Positions 24,080 through 33,060 of a DNA stretch of 64,000 bases are shown piece after piece. Both the position numbers and the translations under genes were made by a program. This DNA is from an uncultured Eubacteriales bacterium (lineage in GTDB: Bacteria > Bacillota > Clostridia > Lachnospirales > Lachnospiraceae). The stretch lies in assembly GCA_900317515.1 (NCBI GenBank), contig ONHA01000010.1, positions 1 through 64,000 of the forward strand. Reading direction: 5' to 3'. Positions within the stretch are counted from its first letter, which is position 1; each line of letters starts with the position of its first letter. A model generated the notes under the pieces. It was given only the letters and a program-made list of their open reading frames with translations, did no database searches and was not told the DNA's origin.

Positions 24080-25777
24080 TCAGGTCCAGTTTCCGGTTGT
24101 CTCAAAGCGTTCGGCACGGGCTCTCGCGCGCTCAACGACCTCCTCGTCGTAGCCCGCAAGGCCGAGGAGCCGGATCGCGTTTCTGGTCGTCGCGGGTCCT
24201 TCGAGAAGCTTGTAGCTGAAAACGACGTCGCCGTCCCGGATCTCCTCCTCGAAGTGAAGGTTCCGGTAGCTTCCCTTAAGAATGTTCGCAAGCTCGATGT
24301 CGTGGGTGGCCGCAAGGGTCACGGCCGGCTTCTTCGCGAGCTCCGCGAGGATCTCCGCGGAGGCCGCGATGCGCTCGATCGTGTTGGTGCCCCGAAGCAC
24401 CTCGTCCACAACGCCGAGTACCGGAATTCCCGATGAAGCATCCTCAGAAGCTTCCATGATCCGCCGTAGCGATCGTATCTCTACAATAAAATAACTCTCC
24501 CCGCCCGAGAGGTTGTCGGTCAGGGCCATGGACGTCAGGACCCGGATAAACGGTGATGAAAATGCCCCCGCCGGCACCGTACAGACCGTCTGTCCCATGA
24601 TCGCGGCGATTGCAGCGGATTTCAGGAACGTGGATTTGCCGGAGGCGTTGGAGCCCGTGATGAGGTTGCCGCCCTGAACCGTGAAGCTGTTCGGAACCGG
24701 GGCGGAAAGCAGCGGATGGACGAGTTCCTCCGCACGGATCACCGGCTTCTCCCCCTCCTTCGGAAAATGAAAATCTCCTCTCGTGTACACCGGCAGATAC
24801 TCGCGGTAGGAGGCCAGCGCACAGACTGTATCAAGAGTCCCGAGAAGCTCGAACATGCGGAGCACCGCCGCCTCTTTCCCTCGGTAGGCGTCCAGCATCT
24901 GATCAAACTTGATGAGATCCACGTGGAAGAACATCTTCATATATTCAATGAGAACCGACTCAAGGCCCGTGCCGACCCCCGAGGCGGACGTCACTAAAAA
25001 TGCACCGCGGCTGATGCCCTTAAGGCCGCCCTCAAGGCTTCCGAGTTCCTGAAGAATATCCTTTATCTCCGGAACATTGAGTCCCGCGAGCTTTCTTGAT
25101 GCCTCCAACATCCGGAGGATCGCCTTGAAGCTCTTCACATAGGTCTTGATGGTCGTGTTTCCGTGCATGTAGGACGCACTGTTAAAGACCAGCATGGCGA
25201 TAATGAGAAGAAGTCCCACAAGCGGCTGAATGAATAAAAGCGCAATTCCGGCCAGCATCCCGATGGCTGAGGCGATATATTTCGCTCGGCCGATCTTCTG
25301 TGCCTCATCAAGCCTTTTAAACAGTTCATATGCGGAGATCCCGTTGTCGCGGCCCACATCCCACAGGATGACCTGCAGCTTCTCTCTGAGTCCCTGGTTT
25401 TCCCTTACAAGCTCGATGAGGCGGTCTCTTGCAGCAAGCTTCTCCTTGTCGAAGACCGGATGCCGCAGCCAGTCCATGAGTACCGAATCTCCCGGCGAGG
25501 AGACCGTATTGTTCATGAGAAGGTACAGATCCTCCAGCGCGAGATCATTCCAGGTGATATCATCGATCTCAAATGCTCCGTTCTCTTCCTCCTTCGCATA
25601 GAGACCTGCAGAGGCGAGTTCTTCCGCGGTGTATTCATTTTCGGGAACTTTCCCGTAGCGGGCCCTCAGAAACCGGAGCTTCCGCTTCTCCCTCTCCGCA
25701 TTATTTCTTGCCGCGGCGATCACAAGAATGATCAGGAAGAGGACCGCAAACATGATGAGGACGTGTTCTGCCTTCAA
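24080..25777 (-). CDS. membrane-anchored MutS-family ATPase
   Basis: About 565 residues. The N-terminus has a membrane helix (VLIMFAVLFLIILVIAAA) and a second hydrophobic pair at about 170-205, which true MutS lacks. The C-terminal half is a MutS ATPase: Walker A GSNASGKST, the Q-loop region, ALTDNLSGGESYFIVE and Walker B/signature GVVDEVLRGTNTIER, followed by a TLAATHDIEL sensor. The mismatch-recognition domains are missing, so a role in classic mismatch repair is unlikely; the function of this family is open. A TTG start at 25777 is chosen because GGAGG lies 8 bases upstream; the longer frame to 25831 has no such site. Confidence 0.85.
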   Translation of the reverse strand: MKAEHVLIMFAVLFLIILVIAAARNNAEREKRKLRFLRARYGKVPENEYTAEELASAGLYAKEEENGAFEIDDITWNDLALEDLYLLMNNTVSSPGDSVLMDWLRHPVFDKEKLAARDRLIELVRENQGLREKLQVILWDVGRDNGISAYELFKRLDEAQKIGRAKYIASAIGMLAGIALLFIQPLVGLLLIIAMLVFNSASYMHGNTTIKTYVKSFKAILRMLEASRKLAGLNVPEIKDILQELGSLEGGLKGISRGAFLVTSASGVGTGLESVLIEYMKMFFHVDLIKFDQMLDAYRGKEAAVLRMFELLGTLDTVCALASYREYLPVYTRGDFHFPKEGEKPVIRAEELVHPLLSAPVPNSFTVQGGNLITGSNASGKSTFLKSAAIAAIMGQTVCTVPAGAFSSPFIRVLTSMALTDNLSGGESYFIVEIRSLRRIMEASEDASSGIPVLGVVDEVLRGTNTIERIAASAEILAELAKKPAVTLAATHDIELANILKGSYRNLHFEEEIRDGDVVFSYKLLEGPATTRNAIRLLGLAGYDEEVVERARARAERFETTGNWT

Positions 25778-25792
25778 TTGTTTTTCCTCCGT

Positions 25793-25824
25793 AAAAGCGG
25801 CGCAGGCTAAGGGCCCGCGCCGGC
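25793..25824 (-). terminator. GC-rich hairpin between the hydrolase and MutS-like genes
   Basis: On the minus strand GGCGCGGGC pairs with GCCTGCGCC around CCTTA, followed by GCTTTT, about 20 bases after the hydrolase stop codon and just before the MutS-like ribosome binding site. Probably a partial terminator. Confidence 0.5.
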
Positions 25825-25845
25825 ATTTCAAGCATCGTATTGCAT

Positions 25846-28473
25846 TTACCAGACATCCTCATCGTAGAAGAAGACATGGCCCTGGCTGGTCACGGCTCCG
25901 CTGTAGAGGAATGCGTTGTTGCCCTGATAGTTCGCCTTGAACTTCGTATGGCGGCCGTCCTGGCAGTAGCGAAGCCAGGCCTTCGGCGTCATAAACGAGT
26001 TGTAGGTGAAGGCAGAGGCCTTAATATGGGTTCCGACCGGCATGGTCGATCTTGTCGAGGAATTTGCACCGGTCCTTGTATAGACGGTCGCCGTGTGCTC
26101 CAGCACGATGTCGTCGCTGTTGTTGGCCTTCGCAACAACCGTTCTGGCCCTCGAAAGGTAATCGGCTGTCCCGTTCACGATATCCCGAAGCACATTTCCA
26201 AGCGGTGCCGGATCCCCGTTGTCCTTGGTCCGTGCAACCTGCCACTGCTCCTTCTGGTAGATCATGATATCCAGTGTTCCCGGATATTCGACATAGGCAC
26301 CCGTCCTTGCCGCCTCAATCCCCTTTGCCATACGATTATTGATGACATAGGCGACCATCATCATGCCGTCGATTCCCTGGCCGCCGGCCTCCGTGTAGAG
26401 GACAGCCGCGAAGAAATCATCCTCCGTGACATCCACGCCGACTCTCGGATCATTCAGGTATTCCGGCTCGATCTGGAACTTCTTCCCGGTCGCCGGATCC
26501 ACCGCATAGGTTTTTCCGTTTTCATTCGTTATGACGACGTTGTTTTCCGCCATGATGACCGCCGGGCTGAACGTAAACTGCTGGGCCGCTGTCCCGTTGT
26601 CCGTATAGATCTGCAGGTTCGTGCCTGCCGCAATCTTACCGCCTGTCGCGTCGATCGCCTTGCCGCTGCCCACACCGATAATCTTGTAGACACCGCGGCA
26701 GCCGACAATTCTCCACCGCTGGGCCGTCGTTCCGTTGTAGGAATACTGCTGCAGGTTCCCTCCGTTGGTTCTGGCACCTCCGGCAACGTCCAGTGCCATC
26801 GCGCTGCCCGCTACGATCAGCTTGTAGGTTCCGTCGCCCAGGGCGGTCACGATAAATTTCTGGTAATTATTCCCTTTGTAGGTCGCAAGAGCCGCATTGC
26901 TGCCCTTTGAAGCCGTCCCGGAAGGGATGGACACAACGATATTCGGGTTTGCCGCACATGAGATCACGTAGTTGCCGCCCGGAAGGACCGCATTCGGTGC
27001 ACTGACCGGCTTGAAGGTCCATTTCTGGGCGATCGTGTCATTCGACTGATAGAGGCGGATGTTTGTGCCTATGCCTGTGAGGGCACCCGAGACATCCACG
27101 ACGACTCCGTTGTTCACGCCGGAGCAGATCGTGTACAAACCTTCGCACTCCTTTATGTACCACCTCTGTGTTTTCTCGCTGCTCTTTTTCTTCTGCTCGA
27201 TATTCGTCCCGTTTGCGGTGCTTGTGCTCTTCGCCGCAAACATAAAGCCGGTCAGGCAGGATTCCATTGTGTACCAGCCGTCCCCCAGATTTGTCAGGTA
27301 GAAGACCTGGGCGGCCTCCTGACTGTTCGGTCCGACGGCGATGTTGGCGTCCTCCTCAAAGGAACCGTTCTGCACTTCGATGCAGCGGTTTGCATTTTTC
27401 GCCATGAATATCTTGTAGTAGCCTGTCTTAAGCGAGGCAGGTACAACCTGCGGTTCAGCCGGCTCCGAGACAGGCTCTTCCACCGGGACAACCGGGACAA
27501 ACTTCCACTGCTGCGCTTTTGTATTGTTAGGCGCATACAGTTGAATGTTGGTCTTGTTGGCCGAGGAGCCGCCGGCGGCGTCCATGACCAGATTCGTATA
27601 GGACGCTTTGATCGTATAGAAGCCTTCAAGAGCAGATTCGGTGATCACCCAGCTCTGGGCAGGCGTTCCGTTTGCTGTGTACTGCCAAACGTTCGTTTTC
27701 AGGGCCGTGCCTCTTCCGGCCGCATCCAGCGCCTTTCCGCTGTGAAGAGCCGTGATCGTGGCCGTCCCGTCAGCGCCGAAAGCCACATGAAACTTCTGGG
27801 CATCGCTCCCGTTGCTCTTATATAGCTGAAGATTGACGCCGTTTCTCTTCATGCCGCCCTCTATGTCAAATACGGCATTCTCGTTGATGGCTGAGCAGAT
27901 GTAATAATCCCCTTCGGCAAAGGGCGCTTTTGTTCCGACGGCACTGATCTCTTCCGCCTCTGAAAGGATCTCCTCATCATTCTTTTCGCCGGTGCTCTCG
28001 TCCGGAGCTGTCTCCTCATCGGAAAGAGGATCGGCCGCTTCTGATTCTTCTTCCGCAGATTTGGTCTCCTCCGGCAGCTCCGCCGTGCTCTCATCGGTAA
28101 GGCCTGTGCTTTCATCCGTAAGGCCGGAGCTCTCATCCTCGCTTACCGAATCATCTTCGGGAAGCGGCTCTGCGGATTCGGTCTCTTCTTCAAGAGACTC
28201 TTCCGGTACGCTGTCCGTCCCTTCGATGATCTTCGGCTCCGAAGACAGGGACTCTTCCGCAGCCAAAGCCGACTCTACCGACTCCGCAGCCGTCTCATCA
28301 GCTTCCGCCGTCTCCTCTGCCGTCGACTCGATGACCTCAGAGCCCGGATCGGATTCCTCGGAAACTGTCACCGATTCGTCCGAAACGGATGCCTTAACCG
28401 AAACGGCCGGCAGCGTCACACCACCGACAGCCAGCGAGAGAGCCAGCGCAAAGGCCAAAAGCTTTTTAACCAA
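25846..28473 (-). CDS. secreted cell-wall hydrolase (SleB-like) with ricin-type lectin repeats
   Basis: About 875 residues. A signal peptide (1-28, cut after VSVKA) is followed by a very acidic Ser/Glu/Asp/Thr-rich linker (to about 180) with short direct repeats (GLTDEST). Three ricin-type beta-trefoil domains follow, at about 183-325, 345-495 and 500-650, with QxW-type ends (AQSWVI, AQKWTF, AQRWRI). The C-terminal 190 residues resemble the SleB/cell-wall hydrolase family (FFAAVLYTEAGGQGIDGMMMVAYVINNRM). The product likely binds glycans outside the cell and cleaves peptidoglycan. The TTG at 28473 has GAGGAGG 8 bases upstream and starts exactly at the signal peptide; the longer frame to 28578 would overlap fchA. 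There is no sortase motif. Confidence 0.82.
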   Translation of the reverse strand: MVKKLLAFALALSLAVGGVTLPAVSVKASVSDESVTVSEESDPGSEVIESTAEETAEADETAAESVESALAAEESLSSEPKIIEGTDSVPEESLEEETESAEPLPEDDSVSEDESSGLTDESTGLTDESTAELPEETKSAEEESEAADPLSDEETAPDESTGEKNDEEILSEAEEISAVGTKAPFAEGDYYICSAINENAVFDIEGGMKRNGVNLQLYKSNGSDAQKFHVAFGADGTATITALHSGKALDAAGRGTALKTNVWQYTANGTPAQSWVITESALEGFYTIKASYTNLVMDAAGGSSANKTNIQLYAPNNTKAQQWKFVPVVPVEEPVSEPAEPQVVPASLKTGYYKIFMAKNANRCIEVQNGSFEEDANIAVGPNSQEAAQVFYLTNLGDGWYTMESCLTGFMFAAKSTSTANGTNIEQKKKSSEKTQRWYIKECEGLYTICSGVNNGVVVDVSGALTGIGTNIRLYQSNDTIAQKWTFKPVSAPNAVLPGGNYVISCAANPNIVVSIPSGTASKGSNAALATYKGNNYQKFIVTALGDGTYKLIVAGSAMALDVAGGARTNGGNLQQYSYNGTTAQRWRIVGCRGVYKIIGVGSGKAIDATGGKIAAGTNLQIYTDNGTAAQQFTFSPAVIMAENNVVITNENGKTYAVDPATGKKFQIEPEYLNDPRVGVDVTEDDFFAAVLYTEAGGQGIDGMMMVAYVINNRMAKGIEAARTGAYVEYPGTLDIMIYQKEQWQVARTKDNGDPAPLGNVLRDIVNGTADYLSRARTVVAKANNSDDIVLEHTATVYTRTGANSSTRSTMPVGTHIKASAFTYNSFMTPKAWLRYCQDGRHTKFKANYQGNNAFLYSGAVTSQGHVFFYDEDVW

Positions 28474-28486
28474 TAGATAAACCTCC

Positions 28487-29134
28487 TCACTGTACGGAGC
28501 TTCGAAGAAGACGTCCGTAGATCTTGTCATAGACGGCGTCCGCCTTATCGCCGAATTCGGCGATAAACCGTGCGGCATCAGAGTTTAACTGGGCTGCATA
28601 CTCACGATCTTTCATGAATTTGGTGTTGACGAGAACATTCAGGGCGGCCCCTTCCATGGCTGCCTTTAAGAGCAGCACGGCGCAGCCCGCATCCGAGACG
28701 ACCAGCGGAGATCCGATCTCCGCGATCCTGGCCGTAAGTTCGATGCCTTCCGCACAGCAGTCCATCACGGTGATCGGGACGGATGCCGCCTCGTGTAGGC
28801 ATTTTTCAAGGACCTCCGCCTTCAAAGCGGCCTCCTCCGGTGTCCCGGAGGGAAGGCCGTAAGCTTTCGACAGAGGTTCAAACACAACAGGATCCTTATC
28901 GATCAGGGAGAGAAGTTCCGCCTTAATCTTGTCTGTCTCCGCCATGATTTTTTTAATTTCATCTTCGACGGCGGCATATTTCTTCTTGCCCACAGTCAGA
29001 TTGCCGACCATGTCCGTGAGCGCCGTCCCGAGAGCGCCGACCAGCGCGCTGGTGCCGCCGCCTCCGGGAACTGCATTTTTCGAGGAAAGCTCCTCCACAT
29101 ACGTATCGATCGGCATGGAACTGTATTCTTTCAT
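28487..29134 (-). CDS. fchA: methenyltetrahydrofolate cyclohydrolase / formimino-THF cyclodeaminase family protein
   Basis: A 215-residue all-helical protein of the cyclodeaminase family. The conserved start SMPIDTYVEELSSKNAVPGGGGTSALVGALGTAL contains the glycine-rich folate-binding loop. In acetogen-like Clostridia this family (FchA) interconverts 5,10-methenyl- and 10-formyl-THF, which fits its place directly after the formate-THF ligase gene. Formimino-THF cyclodeaminase activity in histidine breakdown is the alternative; no histidine genes are nearby. Confidence 0.88.
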   Translation of the reverse strand: MKEYSSMPIDTYVEELSSKNAVPGGGGTSALVGALGTALTDMVGNLTVGKKKYAAVEDEIKKIMAETDKIKAELLSLIDKDPVVFEPLSKAYGLPSGTPEEAALKAEVLEKCLHEAASVPITVMDCCAEGIELTARIAEIGSPLVVSDAGCAVLLLKAAMEGAALNVLVNTKFMKDREYAAQLNSDAARFIAEFGDKADAVYDKIYGRLLRSSVQ

Positions 29135-29177
29135 AAGGACACTCTCCTTCCTTCTCCGGACTGCGTATTGTCGGGAC

Positions 29178-30872
29178 TCAGAAAAGACCCGTAATCACAC
29201 CGTTTTCGTCGACGTCGATCTTCTCGGCAGCCGGTCTCTTCGGCAGACCCGGCATCGTCATGATGTCTCCGGTCAGGGCAACGATGAAGCCTGCTCCCGC
29301 GGAAATCTTAAGGTTGCGGACCGTGATCTCAAAATTCTTCGGCGCGCCGAGCTTCTTCGGGTCATCCGAGAAGCTGTACTGGGTCTTGGCGACACAGATC
29401 GGGCAGTTTCCGTAACCCATCGATGTGAGCTGGGCTGCCTGTTTCTTCGCATCGGCCGTGAGGACGACGCCGTCCGCGTGATAGATGCGCTTTGCCAGCA
29501 TGTTAAGCTTCTCCTCGATGCCGAGCTCGGTGTCATAGGAAAATGCAAACCCGCTCGCATCCCCCTCTTCGCAGAGACGGATAACTTCCTTTGCAAGAGC
29601 CACGCCGCCTTCGCCGCCTTTTGCCCAGACTTCGGACAGGGCGACATTTACGCCGCGCTCCTTGCAGGCCGCCTCGACCAGGTCGAGCTCTGCCTTCGTG
29701 TCAGTCGGGAACGCATTGATCGCGACGACGCACGGAAGGTGATAGACATCCGTGATGTTGCTGACATGCTGCAGCAGGTTCGGAAGGCCTTTTTCAAGAG
29801 CTTCCAGGTTCTCGGTGCCGAGGGATGCCTTGTCGAGACCGCCGTGCATCTTGAGAGCGCGGACCGTCGCGACGACGACAACCGCCGACGGATGAAGGCC
29901 GGCCATGCGGCACTTGATATCGAGGAACTTCTCCGCACCGAGGTCAGCGCCGAAGCCTGCCTCCGTGACGGCATAATCCGCCAGTCTCATGGCTGTCTTT
30001 GTCGCGATGACGGAGTTGCAGCCGTGGGCGATATTCGCGAACGGGCCGCCGTGAACGATTGCCGGTGTGTGCTCCAGGGTCTGGACCAGATTCGGCTTCA
30101 GCGCATCTTTGAGAAGAGCCGCCATGGCGCCCTCAGCATGCAGCTGGCCTGCCGTGACCGGCTTCTGCTCCGCGATCTTTCCGTAGGTGTAGCCGACGAT
30201 GATGCGGGACAGTCTCTCCTTGAGGTCGGTAATGTCCTTGGAAAGACAGAGCACCGCCATGATCTCGGATGCGACCGTGATGTCGTAGCCATCCTCTCTC
30301 GGTGTGCCGTTCGGCTTTCCGCCGAGGCCGTCCACCACGAAGCGGAGCTGACGGTCGTTCATGTCGACGCATCTCTTCCAGGTGATCTTTCTGGGATCGA
30401 TGTTCAGTTCATTTCCCTGATAGATGTGGTTGTCGAGCATCGCCGCAAGCAGGTTGTTGGCGGCGCCGATTGCATGGAAGTCACCCGTAAAGTGCAGGTT
30501 GATATCCTCCATCGGGACGACCTGGGCATAACCGCCGCCGGCAGCACCGCCCTTGACGCCGAAGACCGGTCCGAGGGACGGCTCGCGGAGTGCGGCGCAT
30601 ACGTTCTTGCCGAGCCTGGAAAGACCGTCAGCAAGGCCGACCGTCGTCGTGGTCTTGCCTTCACCGGCCGGGGTCGGCGTGATAGCGGTCACGAGGATCA
30701 GCTTGCCCTCTTTCGCCTCTGTTTCGGCTTCAAGCTTCTTGACATCGATCTTTGCCTTGTAGTTGCCGTAGAGCTCCAGGCAGTCCTCGGGGATCCCGGC
30801 GGTCTTTGCCACCTCGGTGATCTTCTGCATCTCATTTGCCTGAGCGATCTCAATGTCGGTTAAATAGGCCAT
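29178..30872 (-). CDS. fhs: formate-tetrahydrofolate ligase
   Basis: A 564-residue ATP-dependent ligase that makes 10-formyl-THF from formate. The ATP-binding loop [20 protein letters not shown] lies at about 65-84. Other family segments are [41 protein letters not shown] and the C-terminal [21 protein letters not shown]. Length is typical. It lies between folT and fchA in the one-carbon block. Confidence 0.97.
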   Translation of the reverse strand: MAYLTDIEIAQANEMQKITEVAKTAGIPEDCLELYGNYKAKIDVKKLEAETEAKEGKLILVTAITPTPAGEGKTTTTVGLADGLSRLGKNVCAALREPSLGPVFGVKGGAAGGGYAQVVPMEDINLHFTGDFHAIGAANNLLAAMLDNHIYQGNELNIDPRKITWKRCVDMNDRQLRFVVDGLGGKPNGTPREDGYDITVASEIMAVLCLSKDITDLKERLSRIIVGYTYGKIAEQKPVTAGQLHAEGAMAALLKDALKPNLVQTLEHTPAIVHGGPFANIAHGCNSVIATKTAMRLADYAVTEAGFGADLGAEKFLDIKCRMAGLHPSAVVVVATVRALKMHGGLDKASLGTENLEALEKGLPNLLQHVSNITDVYHLPCVVAINAFPTDTKAELDLVEAACKERGVNVALSEVWAKGGEGGVALAKEVIRLCEEGDASGFAFSYDTELGIEEKLNMLAKRIYHADGVVLTADAKKQAAQLTSMGYGNCPICVAKTQYSFSDDPKKLGAPKNFEITVRNLKISAGAGFIVALTGDIMTMPGLPKRPAAEKIDVDENGVITGLF

Positions 30873-30874
30873 AA

Positions 30875-31462
30875 TTATTCTCCTTTTCCTGCCGGTCCCG
30901 CCGGCATCTCATCACGGAAGGTCCGGAATATCCCGGCTCTTCCAAGCATCTGCGCCAGAAAGTAAAAGATTGCTGTGTTGATGGGCCACATGATTATATT
31001 TTTCAAAGCTCTCGCGGGGAGAAGCGCGAAAAATCCTTTTCCGTAAAGAACCGAAAGCCATAGGGTGTTGAACCCGATGTTCACGATCAGGGCGACCAGT
31101 CCCTCGGCGATCAGAACCCGCCAGAAGCTGAGCTTTCTTTTATAGAAGAACATTCCGTAAATGAAAGCCGCGAGCATCGCGTCGAATGTGAAGCCGAAGA
31201 AGAACGGCCCCGTCGGCTTGATCGCAAACTTCAGAACATCGAGAACACCGCCGAAGATCGCTCCGGTCACCGGTCCGAACAGATAATCCACGATCTGGTT
31301 CGGGATCATGGAGAATCCGACTCTGAGCTGAGGCGTCACATCGACCGTGAAATTTCTCATGACGACGGCCAGCGCACCCAGCATGGCACAGGCGGTGAGC
31401 ACATTGATCTTCTTGAGCTCGCCTCCGGAGTCTTTCATTCTCTTCAGGAAATCAAACTGCAT
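30875..31462 (-). CDS. folT: folate ECF transporter S component
   Basis: A 195-residue membrane protein with about five to six hydrophobic segments, typical of ECF substrate-binding subunits. The segments [27 protein letters not shown] and [22 protein letters not shown] match the FolT group that takes up folate. It would work with a shared ECF ATPase/transmembrane module encoded elsewhere. AAGGAGG precedes the ATG at 31462; the frame is open to 31495 without a better site. Its place between metF and fhs supports folate as substrate. Confidence 0.88.
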   Translation of the reverse strand: MQFDFLKRMKDSGGELKKINVLTACAMLGALAVVMRNFTVDVTPQLRVGFSMIPNQIVDYLFGPVTGAIFGGVLDVLKFAIKPTGPFFFGFTFDAMLAAFIYGMFFYKRKLSFWRVLIAEGLVALIVNIGFNTLWLSVLYGKGFFALLPARALKNIIMWPINTAIFYFLAQMLGRAGIFRTFRDEMPAGPAGKGE

Positions 31463-31504
31463 TTTTCTTGCCTCCTTCCTTCCAATACATCTCAAGAAAG
31501 GGTG

Positions 31505-32380
31505 TTATCTGCGGTAAGAAAGGCCGCATGCCTCGCAGATCTCAAGAGCCGCGTCCGCCTTGTTGAGCGAATAAAAATGAAGTCCGTCAATACCCAGCGC
31601 CATATATTCATACACCATATTGACGGTATATTCAATACCTGCCTTGCGGAAATCTTCATCGGAGGCATTATAATACCTGGAAATGAGCTCCGCCAGCGGC
31701 TGCGGGATCGAGCATCCGTTGGTGCCGAGGCACATCTTGATAACGGAGTTCTTGTTCAGAACCGGCATGATGCCGACATCGACCGGAATGTGCACGCCGG
31801 TTTTTCGGATCGTATCGAGCCAGCGCTTGAAGCCTTCCACGTCGTAGCAGAGCTGGGTCATGAGGATATCCGCACCGGAATCCTGCTTCATGCGGAGATG
31901 CGCGATGTCCTCCGCAAAGGTCCTGGCCTCGATGTGCTTCTCCGGCGCACCGGCCATCGCGATCACGAACTTGTCCCCGTAATACTTGCGGATAAAGCTG
32001 ATCATCTCGCTCGCGTGCTTAAAATCACCCCGCGTTCCCTCCCAGCCTTCGGGAATATCGCCGCGAAGTGCGAGGATGTGATCGATGCCGTAGGAAAGGC
32101 AGAGGTCCATCTGGGCGCGGATGTCTTCCCGGGTCTTCCCGATCGTCGTGAAATGGGAGATCGGAATGGTCTTTCCGGAGTCCAGGATGGACTTGCAGAT
32201 CTCCATGTGCCGACCCGCGTTGGTGCCGCCGGCCCCGTAGGTACAGCTCACAAAATCAGGCTCAACGGTATAGAGTCTGTCAAGCACGTCAAGAAGCGGT
32301 TCCAGCGGCTTGTCGGCCTTGGGCGGAAACACTTCAAACGACAGGGACATGCGTTCCTTCATGATATCGGTGATTTTCAT
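31505..32380 (-). CDS. metF: 5,10-methylenetetrahydrofolate reductase
   Basis: A 291-residue flavin TIM-barrel enzyme that reduces 5,10-methylene-THF to 5-methyl-THF for methionine synthesis or one-carbon metabolism. SFEVFPPKAD near the start holds the catalytic Glu; FVSCTYGAGG, HILALRGD and GADILMTQLCYD are typical. The zinc-protein partner MetV of acetogens is not in the window. The ATG at 32380 follows GGAGG by 8 bases; a start at 32398 would overlap plsY. Confidence 0.95.
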   Translation of the reverse strand: MKITDIMKERMSLSFEVFPPKADKPLEPLLDVLDRLYTVEPDFVSCTYGAGGTNAGRHMEICKSILDSGKTIPISHFTTIGKTREDIRAQMDLCLSYGIDHILALRGDIPEGWEGTRGDFKHASEMISFIRKYYGDKFVIAMAGAPEKHIEARTFAEDIAHLRMKQDSGADILMTQLCYDVEGFKRWLDTIRKTGVHIPVDVGIMPVLNKNSVIKMCLGTNGCSIPQPLAELISRYYNASDEDFRKAGIEYTVNMVYEYMALGIDGLHFYSLNKADAALEICEACGLSYRR

Positions 32381-32394
32381 TTTACAAACCTCCG

Positions 32395-33045
32395 TCATTT
32401 CTTCTTTTTGAGATATGTTTTCCTCTCCTCTCCTTTAAGAAGCCTTCCGATGTTTGCGCGATGGAGGAAGAATGCAAGAGCAACAACACATGCGATCACG
32501 AGATACATTTCGGTAAGATGCGCCTGGGACATCCCGTAGGAACCGCTCTGGCCGAAGATGATCGTTGAGATGAGGAAGACAGCCGCACCGACCAGACTTC
32601 CCAGGGATACATAGTGGGTCGTGAAGAAGATCACGAAGAAGAATGTCATGCAGAGTGCAAAGGTCACTCCGGAAAATGAAAGGAGGAGACCCGCGAGGCA
32701 GGCAATTCCCTTGCCGCCCTTAAACTGCATGTAGAACGGGAAGCAGTGGCCGAGCACCGCTCCGGCCCCGGCGTAGATGCCGATGAGGCGGGCCGGCAGG
32801 TCGGAGCCGCCGAAGATCAGCTTTGCCACTGCCACCGCCAGGATGCACTTCAGCATGTCGCAGACCAGCACCAGGATGCCGACCTTTGTGCCGAAGTTGC
32901 GGAGCGCGTTCGTCGTGCCGGCATTTCCCGAGCCTACTTTCCGAATATCAATTCCCTGCGTCCGCCCGTAGATGTAGGCTGTCTGGAAAAGGCCGAAGAC
33001 ATAGCCGAGGCAGACGCATAAAATCCGTACCATAATCGTATTCAT
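32395..33045 (-). CDS. plsY: acyl-phosphate:glycerol-3-phosphate acyltransferase
   Basis: A 216-residue integral membrane acyltransferase that makes lysophosphatidic acid from acyl-phosphate. About five membrane helices are seen with the three conserved loops: GSGNAGTTNALR, KGGKGIACLAG and a SLGSLVGAAVF region. It lies directly after der; many relatives have gpsA next, which is replaced here by the folate genes. AGGGAGGG precedes the ATG. Confidence 0.95.
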   Translation of the reverse strand: MNTIMVRILCVCLGYVFGLFQTAYIYGRTQGIDIRKVGSGNAGTTNALRNFGTKVGILVLVCDMLKCILAVAVAKLIFGGSDLPARLIGIYAGAGAVLGHCFPFYMQFKGGKGIACLAGLLLSFSGVTFALCMTFFFVIFFTTHYVSLGSLVGAAVFLISTIIFGQSGSYGMSQAHLTEMYLVIACVVALAFFLHRANIGRLLKGEERKTYLKKKK

Positions 33046-33060
33046 ATGAAATCCCTCCCT

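Noticed and set aside
9060-29213. Avoidance of GTCGAC as support for a XamI-type recognition site
   Set aside because: GTCGAC is present at several places (for example about 9067, 28322, 29208), so no avoidance is visible and the site remains unproven.
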